DNA from: a virus
Length of the DNA stretch: 21,344 nt
Strand: one strand, 5' to 3'
IMG/VR virus record: IMGVR_UViG_3300043595_000035
Coordinates: 1 to 21,344 of that record
Every line of letters begins with the position of its first letter. Position 1 is the stretch's first letter. This document shows, in pieces, positions 1-5,584 of the stretch. A model generated the notes under the pieces. The model was given only the letters and a program-made list of their open reading frames with translations. It did no database searches and was not told where the DNA came from. A program made the translations under genes and the position numbers.

Positions 1-753
1 TATGTCAGCCATAACGGGTCGTTTGTTGACACAGACGCTTGCGTGCTCAACTTTTCTCGCGCTGGAAATGTCGGCGCGCCCGGGGTAGACGGCGCGGAGA
101 CATCCGTTAACATTCAGGTGTTCACCAGCAGCGATACCTATACGCCAACGGTCGGCATGAATTACTGCATTGCTGAGGCACAGGCGCCGAGCGGCGGCGG
201 CGGCGGCGCCGATCGCAGCACTGGCGCGCAGCCAGCTGCCGCCGCTGGCGGCGGCGGCGGGGAATATCGCCGCGGCGTGTTTTCGGCTGCGGAGATAGGC
301 GCGGGCGTTACTGTGACGATCAACGCGCCAGGCACTGCAGGCAACGCCAACGGCGGAAATGGCGGCAACGGCGGAACCGTCACCTTCGGCGCGCTCATGA
401 CAGCCAACGGTGGTAGCGGCGGACTGGGCACAGGCCAGCCGGCATCCGGCGTCGCAAGCTATCTACCTGGCGGTGCGGGCGGCACGGGCGGCTCTGGGGG
501 CCAACTCGCCATCCCCGGCGGCCAGGGCGGCATGGGTGTCAACGTGTCGAGTGGCCAGTGGATTGCAGGAAATGGCGGCTGGAGCATGCTAGGGGGCGTT
601 ACGACGCCAAACCACAACAGCTCGGACGCGGTCGGAACCACAGGAAAGAACTACGGCAGTGGCGGCAGTGGCGCTGTGTCGGCGGATGGGACCGGATCGA
701 TAGGCGGCGTTGGCGGACCGGGCTGCGCGATCATCACCGAATACATCGCGTGA
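1..753 (+). CDS. Glycine-rich phage tail protein, C-terminal part
   Basis: The frame is open from the first base and has no stop before 753, so this is the last 250 codons of a longer gene that begins outside the window. The first in-window GTG (43) is probably not the true start. The protein has a short mixed region, including a segment around FTSSDTYTP that resembles the boundary of tail-tip domains. It is followed by about 170 residues of Gly/Ala/Ser-rich sequence with GGxGG and GGNGG motifs, ending in CAIITEYIA. Glycine-rich C-terminal regions of this kind are common in siphophage tail fibre or receptor-binding proteins. It sits upstream of the lysis genes on the same strand, as late tail genes usually do. 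The exact tail role cannot be fixed from the C-terminus alone. Confidence 0.75.
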   Translation, partial: YVSHNGSFVDTDACVLNFSRAGNVGAPGVDGAETSVNIQVFTSSDTYTPTVGMNYCIAEAQAPSGGGGGADRSTGAQPAAAAGGGGGEYRRGVFSAAEIGAGVTVTINAPGTAGNANGGNGGNGGTVTFGALMTANGGSGGLGTGQPASGVASYLPGGAGGTGGSGGQLAIPGGQGGMGVNVSSGQWIAGNGGWSMLGGVTTPNHNSSDAVGTTGKNYGSGGSGAVSADGTGSIGGVGGPGCAIITEYIA

Positions 754-801
754 TCAGCCGCCCTTGTGCTCGCGCAGCACCTCCCGCATGGTCTCCGCCA
801 T
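754..801 (-). CDS. Possible 15-residue peptide
   Basis: A 15-codon frame starts with the ATGA that overlaps the stop of the upstream reverse-strand gene. It encodes MAETMREVLREHKGG and stops exactly next to the tail gene's stop codon. The overlap and the amphipathic sequence fit a translationally coupled micropeptide. A frame this short can arise by chance, and nothing indicates a function. Confidence 0.25.
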   Translation of the reverse strand: MAETMREVLREHKGG

Positions 802-1073
802 CACGCGTTCTCCTTGCCGGGGGCTGTGTGTTCAAGTCCGCGAATATCCCACTCATTGAGAATGGGGCGTTCACGAGCGTCACGAAGAGCAAGCTCAAGA
901 GCGTTTGCGATTTCATCGCGGTCAGCCCCGCCAAAATGAGCGGGTGCCTGTGTCAAACCGTTCGGGCGGCCTTCTTTGTCGTAATAAACCTCGTGCAAGG
1001 CATGGTGAAACTCTCCGCCCGCTCTGTGTTCAGCGGGGATGGCTTTCTTAACGATGCGGTAATTCCAGCTCAT
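801..1073 (-). CDS. Conserved small phage protein (MSWNYR family)
   Basis: A 90-residue soluble protein starting MSWNYRIV. It has a central HEVYYDKEGRPNGLT segment and an acidic helical second half ending near PILNEWDIRG. Short proteins with an N-terminal SWNYR and a central 'HEVYYDxxGxP' are common hypothetical proteins in prophages and plasmids, with no known activity that I can state. It begins 10 bp after the hicA stop and probably belongs to the same reverse-strand transcript as the ribbon-helix-helix, hicB and hicA genes. Confidence 0.75.
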   Translation of the reverse strand: MSWNYRIVKKAIPAEHRAGGEFHHALHEVYYDKEGRPNGLTQAPAHFGGADRDEIANALELALRDARERPILNEWDIRGLEHTAPGKENA

Positions 1074-1083
1074 GGCCTTCTCC

Positions 1084-1278
1084 TTAGAACCGCTTGCCGA
1101 CGCCGGCCTGCTTTAGCGTTTCGTTGGCCGTATGCCGCGATTTGATCTTGCCATCGACGGTGAAGTACCGAGCCGTGATCGGACTCCACCAAATTTCGTG
1201 GTCGCCTTTGCCTTGGCGGTGGAACCGGCACCCGCCCTCCAGGAGAAGGTCGCGCACCTCGCGTTCATAGGCCGCCAT
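1084..1278 (-). CDS. hicA: HicA-type mRNA interferase toxin
   Basis: A 64-residue protein with the compact dsRBD-like fold signature of HicA: a helix with ELL/DLL-GG (VRDLLLEGGCRF), then RQGKGDHEIWW carrying the likely catalytic histidine, a strand region, and a C-terminal helix ending LKQAGV. HicA toxins cleave mRNA and are held inactive by HicB. The ATG lies in a TGATG overlap with the upstream hicB stop, so the two are translationally coupled. The antitoxin-first order is the reverse of the classical hicA-hicB layout but occurs in many pairs. Function is by family resemblance. Confidence 0.75.
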   Translation of the reverse strand: MAAYEREVRDLLLEGGCRFHRQGKGDHEIWWSPITARYFTVDGKIKSRHTANETLKQAGVGKRF

Positions 1279-1535
1279 CAGGCAAAGGCTGGGTTTGGAA
1301 TTCTGGAGGTTTGACCGGCCATGATATGCACGGGGATTTCTCGCAGGTCGGAATACACGTCGTTCAGCTCGATCAGCTCGCCGATCATGGCAAGCACTTT
1401 GACGCGCAGCGCTTCCAGAGTGGGGCTTTCGGCGGCTAGCCCAGCGATATCGGTGCTGGTTGCGACCCAGACGGACGCCTCTTCGTCCCACTCGGCGCGA
1501 ACCAGAATAATGGGATGTCCAAGGGCTGTGCTCAT
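1278..1535 (-). CDS. hicB: HicB-type antitoxin (DUF1902-like)
   Basis: An 85-residue protein containing 'VRAEWDEEASVWVATSTDIAG' (residues about 12-32, a wDeEagvWvA...diaGL pattern) followed by LAAESPTLEALRVKVLAMIGELIELN. This is the partially degraded RNase H-like fold of the HicB/DUF1902 antitoxins. It lacks an obvious C-terminal DNA-binding domain, so transcriptional control of the cassette may be the job of the small protein encoded just upstream. It overlaps that gene by ATGA and the downstream toxin gene by TGATG. It is expected to bind and neutralise the HicA-like protein. Confidence 0.75.
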   Translation of the reverse strand: MSTALGHPIILVRAEWDEEASVWVATSTDIAGLAAESPTLEALRVKVLAMIGELIELNDVYSDLREIPVHIMAGQTSRIPNPAFA

Positions 1536-1708
1536 TTCGCGGTCTCCTTCTGGCGCTGCCTTGCCGCCTCCAGGCCAAGCGCGATAAGGCGGCGGATCGC
1601 CTCGTTATCGGAATCCAGCCTTTGCGAGAACTTAAAATCCTTCACCTGAGCGAATTGCTCATCGGTGAGATAGATCAGCTTTTGAACGGGATAGATTGGA
1701 TCAGCCAT
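1532..1708 (-). CDS. Small ribbon-helix-helix-like regulator
   Basis: A 58-residue protein (MADPIYPVQKLIYLTDEQFAQVKD...). It has a beta-strand segment (QKLIYLT), two helices (DEQFAQVKDFKF and DNEAIRRLIALGLEAARQ) and the 'EAIRRLIALGLEA' pattern of ribbon-helix-helix proteins. I chose the ATG at 1708 because the longer frame runs through the divergent promoter region. It is the first gene of a four-gene reverse transcript with hicB and hicA. Palindromes immediately upstream suggest it autoregulates the cassette. Assignment to the fold is by pattern only. Confidence 0.65.
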   Translation of the reverse strand: MADPIYPVQKLIYLTDEQFAQVKDFKFSQRLDSDNEAIRRLIALGLEAARQRQKETAK

Positions 1709-1710
1709 GA

Positions 1711-1771
1711 GGCAATATTGCCTATATAGACTGTATTGACAAGCCGCCATACGGGCTATACGGTCTGTATA
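1711..1771. promoter_or_regulatory. Divergent promoter region with palindromic operators
   Basis: A perfect 12-bp palindrome GGCAATATTGCC (1711-1722) sits directly before the ribbon-helix-helix start. A second dyad, TATAC-N5-GTATA, is at 1757-1771. Between them TTGACA (1736-1741, + strand) and TTGTCA (1742-1737, - strand) overlap as two back-to-back -35 elements. Possible -10 elements are CAATAT on the minus strand (spacing 16, inside the 12-bp palindrome) and TATACG on the plus strand (spacing 15, inside the second dyad). This suggests divergent promoters, each with an operator over its -10. Confidence 0.5.
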
Positions 1772-1839
1772 CCGGCCTGACAGGGAGGGCTCAATCTCCC
1801 CAGCCAGGCCTAACCACAGCAACCTGAACAGAGGTTCCC

Positions 1840-2067
1840 ATGGCTAACGCCCTTATATCGCAGCCCGTCCTGTCCGCCAATCCGGGCGACATCCGCCAGA
1901 TCCAGCGCATCAAGGCGCTGGTGAAGGACATGCGCCCCAAATTCGACACCATCCGCTCGGTGACCGTTCACGCGATCCCGGTGGAGAGCAACGCCGTCAA
2001 CGACCTTTATGGCGACTGGCTGGAACTGTCGCATCTCGTTCGCAACCATCCGCTGTTTGCGGAATAA
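1840..2067 (+). CDS. Hypothetical small phage protein
   Basis: A 75-residue protein that I do not recognise. It is preceded by a good Shine-Dalgarno (AGAGG, about 5 bases before the ATG). It is mostly helical with mixed charge, contains QIQRIKALVKDMRPKFD and ends LVRNHPLFAE, and has no signal peptide, membrane segment or metal motif. It is the first of four tightly packed + strand genes (to 2762) between the divergent promoter and a strong terminator. The group probably forms one small operon of late-region accessory genes. Confidence 0.65.
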   Translation: MANALISQPVLSANPGDIRQIQRIKALVKDMRPKFDTIRSVTVHAIPVESNAVNDLYGDWLELSHLVRNHPLFAE

Positions 2068-2077
2068 GGGGGCGATC

Positions 2078-2296
2078 ATGGCAAACGTCACGCATTTCAC
2101 CGCCGCCGGTTCGCGCTTCACCCACGCCGGGCGCATCGAAAACGCCATGACGGATTTCCTGTCCGTCATGCAGGCGCTCAAGGCCGTCAACGACAGCGGC
2201 GAGGATTACGCCTGCGCCCGGGCTTTCCTGATCGAGAAGCTGGAGGAGACCTATCAGCGCCTCGATGAAGCCCACCGCGAGGGGAGCGCGCATTGA
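2078..2296 (+). CDS. Hypothetical small phage protein
   Basis: A 72-residue protein with start ATG at 2078 preceded by AGGGGG. An earlier in-frame start at 2009 lies inside the preceding gene and has no such site. The sequence (MANVTHFTAAGSRFTHAGRIENAM...) is largely helical with an acidic C-terminal helix (EKLEETYQRLDEAHREG). No family is recognised. Its TGA overlaps the ATG of the next gene (TGATG), so translation is coupled within the four-gene group. Confidence 0.65.
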   Translation: MANVTHFTAAGSRFTHAGRIENAMTDFLSVMQALKAVNDSGEDYACARAFLIEKLEETYQRLDEAHREGSAH

Positions 2297-2532
2297 TGGG
2301 CGAGCTTCGTTTCTTCCCCGGCGTCGTGGCGGAGGAAGTTCTGCGCGAGCGCGAGGATGCCCAGGCCGAAACCATGGCCGGCATCAAGCTGGTGCTGGGC
2401 GACATCGAGTCCCTCGTCGAGGCGCAGCGCGGCCTGTGCCAGGACGGGGCATGGCGCAATGCGCGGTCCTATCTGCTGGGCGAGCAGGAAATGCGCATTG
2501 CGGTGCTGCGCGAGCTGCTGGGGGTGGCATGA
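2296..2532 (+). CDS. Hypothetical small phage protein
   Basis: A 78-residue protein starting at the ATG inside TGATG at 2294-2298. It is strongly helical (FFPGVVAEEVLREREDAQAE; IESLVEAQRGLCQ) with no membrane segment or recognised motif. It overlaps the following gene by 4 bp (ATGA). It may be a structural or assembly accessory protein, but the sequence does not say. Confidence 0.6.
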   Translation: MGELRFFPGVVAEEVLREREDAQAETMAGIKLVLGDIESLVEAQRGLCQDGAWRNARSYLLGEQEMRIAVLRELLGVA

Positions 2533-2762
2533 TGGAGGCAGATCGTTTCGGCCCGCGCGCCATGGCATGGTCGGAAGCCGACCGGGCCGAAATCTTCGCC
2601 CATATCCTGGGCTTGGAAATGGCGCTGTTCATTGCCGCCGGCATGGTGCGCAACTGCGCCTATGCCGGGCATATCCGCGACAGCATCGCCAACTGGGACA
2701 GGCTGCTGGCCGCTGTCCCTAAGACGCATCCGGTGGACGATCCGGTTAAAGCCACGGAATGA
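2529..2762 (+). CDS. Hypothetical small phage protein
   Basis: A 77-residue protein (MMEADRFGPRAMAWSEADRAE...). The start could be either of two adjacent ATGs (2529 or 2532). The first makes the ATGA overlap used repeatedly in this window. A central segment (IFAHILGLEMALFIAAGMV) is hydrophobic but broken by His and Glu, so a membrane role is uncertain. A Rho-independent terminator follows the stop by 9 bases. Confidence 0.6.
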   Translation: MMEADRFGPRAMAWSEADRAEIFAHILGLEMALFIAAGMVRNCAYAGHIRDSIANWDRLLAAVPKTHPVDDPVKATE

Positions 2763-2771
2763 AACAATCAG

Positions 2772-2794
2772 CCCCGCCTTGAGCGGGGTTTTTT
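2772..2794 (+). terminator. Rho-independent terminator
   Basis: CCCCGC (2772-2777), loop CTTGA, GCGGGG (2783-2788), followed by six T residues. The stem is perfect and GC-only. It lies between the small + strand gene group and the endolysin, whose ribosome binding site (GGAG) starts only a few bases downstream. Readthrough by a late antiterminator, or a separate promoter, would be needed to express the lysis genes. Confidence 0.85.
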
Positions 2795-2806
2795 ATTGGA
2801 GACAGC

Positions 2807-3445
2807 ATGACCTGGCGCTTAGCCAAATCCCTCGAATCCCTGCGCGCGCAGATCAACGCTGCCGCACCAGCCCGCAGCAAAGTCGCGGACGGCACGATCG
2901 GCGATGCCGCCCATGCCAGCCGCTCCAGCGACCACAACCCTCATGTCAAGGACGGCAAGATGGGGGTGGTGACGGCGCTCGACATCACCCACGATCCCCG
3001 CAATGGCGTCGATGCCGGGGCAATTGCCGAGGCGCTGAAAGCCAGCGGCGATGCGCGCATCAAATACATCATCTGGAACCGGCGCATCTGGAACCCGGCC
3101 AAGGGGCCGAACTGGCGCGCTTACACCCGCGCCAACCCGCATGACAAGCATTTCCACATCTCCGTCGCCAGCGGCAAGGCGCTCTACGACGATGGCCGCG
3201 CATGGACCTGGGGCAAGGCCGCGCCGAAGGCCGATGCCCCCGCGATCGTCGCCCGTCCGCTGCTGATGCAGGGGATCACCGGGCATGACGCCGAGGTGGC
3301 GGAGGCGAAGGCGGCGCTGATGAAAGCTCTGGCCGCCGAGAAGGGGTTCGGCCCGCTGCTGGATGGCCTCACGCAGGGCTTCCAGAGGCACGCTGGACTG
3401 GGCGCTGACGGAAAGATCGGCGCCTACACCTGGGACAAGCTTTAA
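2807..3445 (+). CDS. M15-type peptidase endolysin with C-terminal binding domain
   Basis: A 212-residue protein. The N-terminal half has the zinc-peptidase signature seen in phage and Gram-negative M15-like peptidases: SDHNP (His43), VTALDITHDP (Asp59) and HDKHFHISV (His115/117), with IKYIIWNRRIW between. The C-terminal third (about 150-212, ending GLGADGKIGAYTWDKL) looks like a peptidoglycan-binding or accessory helical domain. It would cut peptide cross-links of the host wall during lysis. There is no signal peptide, so release would depend on the downstream holin. The start at 2807 has GGAG upstream. It is followed by the holin and spanin genes, the usual lysis order. Confidence 0.85.
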   Translation: MTWRLAKSLESLRAQINAAAPARSKVADGTIGDAAHASRSSDHNPHVKDGKMGVVTALDITHDPRNGVDAGAIAEALKASGDARIKYIIWNRRIWNPAKGPNWRAYTRANPHDKHFHISVASGKALYDDGRAWTWGKAAPKADAPAIVARPLLMQGITGHDAEVAEAKAALMKALAAEKGFGPLLDGLTQGFQRHAGLGADGKIGAYTWDKL

Positions 3446-3502
3446 CAGCCGTCCCGCAATTCAACTTTAACCCCCTGAAAATTGAACACGAAAGGACATC
3501 CC

Positions 3503-3679
3503 ATGACCTGGGACACGGTACAGCAGCTCGTGCGCATCATCCTCTACAGCATCGGGGCATTCTTCCTCGGCGACGCCACGGCCAATGGCGAGCTTTATCA
3601 GGGCCTCATCGGCGGCGCTCTCAATGTCGGGGCGTTCGCGTGGTGGTACATCTGGGAGCGCACCCGCGAACCGGCATGA
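3503..3679 (+). CDS. Putative holin (Pam3-gp28-like small membrane protein)
   Basis: A 58-residue protein with two hydrophobic segments (about residues 7-22, VRIILYSIGAFFLG; and about 33-49, IGGALNVGAFAWWYIW) separated by a short polar loop. It begins MTWDTVQQLVR and ends in charged WERTREPA. The ATG at 3503 has AAAGGA upstream. The in-frame TTG at 3482 is less likely. Size, topology and position directly after the endolysin fit a class II-type holin that forms lethal membrane lesions. The family name is from memory of similar sequences, not a search. Confidence 0.65.
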   Translation: MTWDTVQQLVRIILYSIGAFFLGDATANGELYQGLIGGALNVGAFAWWYIWERTREPA

Positions 3680-3888
3680 GCTGGCTCGCCCTCCTCACCG
3701 GTCTCCTGAAGCTGGCGTCAATCATCGCCGGCTTCGTGCAGCAGAAAAAGCTGCTGGAGGCCGGTGAGGCCATCGCCATCAAGAAATCCCTGGAGGAGAC
3801 CAATGCTCGGCTTGAAAGGGCTCGCGCTGCTCGCGCTCGTGCTGCCGCTACCGGCATGTCAGACGACGACCCCTATCTACGGGACTGA
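3676..3888 (+). CDS. Putative inner-membrane spanin subunit (Rz-like)
   Basis: A 70-residue protein starting at the ATGA overlap with the holin stop. It has one N-terminal transmembrane segment (WLALLTGLLKLASIIAGFV) followed by a charged helical region (QQKKLLEAGEAIAIKKSLEETNARLERARAARARAA) suited to a periplasmic coiled coil. It is shorter than lambda Rz. A lipoprotein gene is nested in another frame over its 3' part, which is the classical Rz/Rz1 arrangement. Such pairs fuse inner and outer membranes at the last step of lysis. Confidence 0.6.
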   Translation: MSWLALLTGLLKLASIIAGFVQQKKLLEAGEAIAIKKSLEETNARLERARAARARAAATGMSDDDPYLRD

Positions 3889-4003
3889 CACGTCATGCCG
3901 GGGATTTGTGCCGATCCTGTATTCGCGCCAGGACACGCCCGGCACGATCAGCCAAGCCCGCGAGCATAACGCCGCATGGGATGCGCTGTGCAAAACGAAA
4001 TGA
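3803..4003 (+). CDS. Putative outer-membrane spanin lipoprotein (Rz1-like)
   Basis: A 66-residue lipoprotein with start ATG at 3803 preceded by GGAGGAG. It has a short charged N-terminus, a hydrophobic core (LKGLALLALVLPLP) and a lipobox ending LPAC, giving acylated Cys18. The mature part (QTTTPIYGTDTSCRGF...REHNAAWDALCKTK) has two further cysteines. It overlaps the Rz-like gene by 86 bp out of frame. Unlike lambda Rz1 it is not proline-rich, so the role is inferred from the overlap and the lipobox. Confidence 0.65.
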   Translation: MLGLKGLALLALVLPLPACQTTTPIYGTDTSCRGFVPILYSRQDTPGTISQAREHNAAWDALCKTK

Positions 4004-4018
4004 GATCACGAGAGATGC

Positions 4019-4279
4019 ATGACGAACGAAACATCGCGCCACGCCCCAACGGACAGGCTCATAGCCTTGGAGGTGAGTTTGGCCCATATGCGGGAGCGCA
4101 TCACGGAACTGAACGCGCACAACCGGGTTCAGGATATGGCGGCGGAACGCCTCGCCGACCAGCAGGGCAAGGAAATCGAGAAGCTGCGGGAGACGGCATG
4201 GAGCTTCCTGAAATGGCTCGGCGGCACGCTGTTCGCCGTGCTGTTATCGGTCATTTTGAAGACGCTCGGGCTAGTTTAG
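4019..4279 (+). CDS. Small tail-anchored membrane protein, lysis region
   Basis: An 86-residue protein. Residues about 10-62 form a charged coiled-coil-like helix (RLIALEVSLAHMRERITELNAHN; MAAERLADQQGKEIEKLRE). Residues about 66-85 are a single hydrophobic C-terminal segment (FLKWLGGTLFAVLLSVILKTLGLV). GAGAG precedes the ATG. This topology resembles phage haemolysin XhlA-like or holin-accessory proteins. It may be a second holin or a holin regulator, which is an inference from topology and neighbourhood. Confidence 0.65.
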   Translation: MTNETSRHAPTDRLIALEVSLAHMRERITELNAHNRVQDMAAERLADQQGKEIEKLRETAWSFLKWLGGTLFAVLLSVILKTLGLV

Positions 4280-4293
4280 AGCTTGGGACGGAG

Positions 4294-4371
4294 ATGCTCC
4301 GCGCCGTGGCGTTCTGCGCCGGCGCGGTGGCGATCTTTCTGGTGCTGTATCGGATTATGCCGTTGGGGTGA
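4294..4371 (+). CDS. Possible 25-residue membrane peptide
   Basis: A 25-codon frame (MLRAVAFCAGAVAIFLVLYRIMPLG) with a purine-rich GGGACGGAG just upstream. It is almost wholly a single transmembrane segment. It lies 14 bp after the tail-anchored gene and 32 bp before the first CRISPR repeat, so it is the last late gene before the CRISPR locus. It is too short to be certain. Confidence 0.4.
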   Translation: MLRAVAFCAGAVAIFLVLYRIMPLG

Positions 4372-4403
4372 CACGCGCACACAGGGGTAACCCCATAGGC
4401 AGC

Positions 4404-4980
4404 CCTGCCTCCACACGCGCCCGGAGCAGCCTCGGCAAGATCGGCGATGCCTCGGCGTTCAGATCCTGCCTCCACACGCGCCCGGAGCAGCCGCGGGGTC
4501 GTAGAATGTATCGGGCTCGATATACCCTGCCTCCACACGCGCCCGGAGCAGCCGTTCAATATGCGGGGCATCGTCCGGATAGATGGCCTGCCTCCACACG
4601 CGCCCGGAGCAGCCCCTGGCGGCGCCTACAACACGGAGCCTGGGCAACCTGCCTCCACACGCGCCCGGAGCAGCCCTCGAACGCCTCGATCAGGCGCTTG
4701 CGGCCTTCCCTGCCTCCACACGCGCCCGGAGCAGCCGATGCAGCGGATGGACGGGCATTCGGGAAGGATCCTGCCTCCACACGCGCCCGGAGCAGCCAAC
4801 ACGAGAGCGAGTATCACTATCTTTTTAGCGCCTGCCTCCACACGCGCCCGGAGCAGCCGGATTCTATAATTTACGGCAGCCGGAATTACTACCTGCCTCC
4901 ACACGCGCCCGGAGCAGCCGAAGCATGGCTGATCGCGCATCCGCAGGCGAAGCCTGCCTCCACACGCGCCCGGAGCAGCC
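4404..4980. CRISPR. CRISPR array, 10 repeats and 9 spacers
   Basis: Ten identical 28-bp repeats start at 4404, 4465, 4526, 4587, 4648, 4709, 4770, 4831, 4892 and 4953, each 61 bp apart, leaving nine unique 33-bp spacers. The repeat begins CCTGCCTCC and ends GGAGCAGCC on the + strand. It can fold as a 7-bp stem (CTGCTCC with GGA-G-GCAG, one bulged G, 10-nt loop on the minus strand). Repeat and spacer lengths match type I-E arrays. No repeat is degenerate, so polarity is not shown directly. The 301-bp gap on the cas side and only 32 bp on the other suggest a leader on the right and leftward transcription, co-directional with cas. The minus-strand repeat start, GGCTGCTCC, also resembles I-E repeats. 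Confidence 0.98.
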
Positions 4981-5281
4981 TCTAGCTGCCAAGCTGCTGG
5001 TGTTGCTCCACCTTTTCAAAGAACAACCCATCCGGTTAGATGGATGGCTGGTCGGGACGCGTATGGGTGCCCCCTTCAAAGCCCGCCGCCCGTGGTTTGA
5101 CCGAAGCCAGACCATCTGGAGGCAAAGCTCCGATGCCGCTACCCCTCTAATCGCAATTGAGAGGAATTACAGGCCGGCAGCCACGTCACCTCCGTAGAGG
5201 TGACGTGGCGGGCTTTAACCACGACTTTTCGCCTTGCGGCAGCAGTAGCCGGGACCGCCTTCGCGGTGAACGAAACATCTT
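4981..5281. promoter_or_regulatory. Probable CRISPR leader and cas2-array intergenic region
   Basis: A 301-bp stretch without a convincing gene lies between the last repeat and the cas2 stop. It is the only space adjoining the array large enough for a leader with promoter and integration signals. It holds a 13-bp perfect hairpin (5180-5209) and an 8-nt match to the complement of the repeat (TGGAGGCA, 5117-5124). A GGAG...CTCC mini-hairpin surrounds that match. I could not pick out a clear promoter or IHF site. Confidence 0.5.
5180..5209. other. Perfect 13-bp hairpin downstream of cas2
   Basis: GCCACGTCACCTC (5180-5192), loop CGTA, GAGGTGACGTGGC (5197-5209). No T-run follows on either strand (GGGCTTTAAC on +, TGCCGGCC on -), so it is not a canonical terminator. 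It could be a Rho-assisted or bidirectional 3' end for the cas transcript, a small structured RNA, or a protein-binding palindrome in the leader. Confidence 0.7.
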
Positions 5282-5584
5282 CTATTTCTTCAGTCGTGTC
5301 AATAGTATTCCGTCAGCTTCTATTAAATCGCGCGTCGTTTCACCGAGTATCCGAACGCCAACGTCTCCGAATGACTTTGCGTCGCGCCAGATCATAACAA
5401 TCGAGCCACGCATCAAGGCTTGATGCCATTTTTCCAGTACAGCCCAGAGCTGGTCCCGCGCATCGCGATTGAGCTGGGGGCTGACATAGATCCCTGCCGC
5501 GACCTCCAGCATCGTGGAGCGCAGCAACCCGCGATAGCGATGCTCGACATCGCGGGTGATCACCAGTGTCAGGGCGTGGCTCAT
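5282..5584 (-). CDS. cas2: CRISPR adaptation protein Cas2, type I-E family
   Basis: A 100-residue Cas2 of the CT1978/I-E kind. Residues 4-12 are the first beta strand (ALTLVITRD), 25-34 read MLEVAAGIYV (E. coli Cas2 has LLEVRAGVYVG at the same place), and 61-66 SIVMIW is the core strand. The C-terminus carries the extra strand region (DGILLTRLKK). Cas2 dimerises and bridges two Cas1 dimers to form the integrase that inserts new spacers. Its ATG overlaps the cas1 stop by ATGA. It is the last gene of the eight-gene operon and faces the array. The I-E type is unexpected beside a Cas12-like effector. Confidence 0.92.
   Translation of the reverse strand: MSHALTLVITRDVEHRYRGLLRSTMLEVAAGIYVSPQLNRDARDQLWAVLEKWHQALMRGSIVMIWRDAKSFGDVGVRILGETTRDLIEADGILLTRLKK

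Noticed and set aside
162-641. Reverse-strand proline-rich frames opposite the glycine-rich tail gene
   Set aside because: Complement of GGC/GGN codons automatically gives Pro/Ala-rich open frames.
4368-5115. Several long open frames crossing the CRISPR array, with repeated peptides such as PPHAPGAA and ACLHTRPEQP
   Set aside because: The frames arise because the repeat lacks stops. They are explained entirely by the 61-bp periodic repeats and random spacers.
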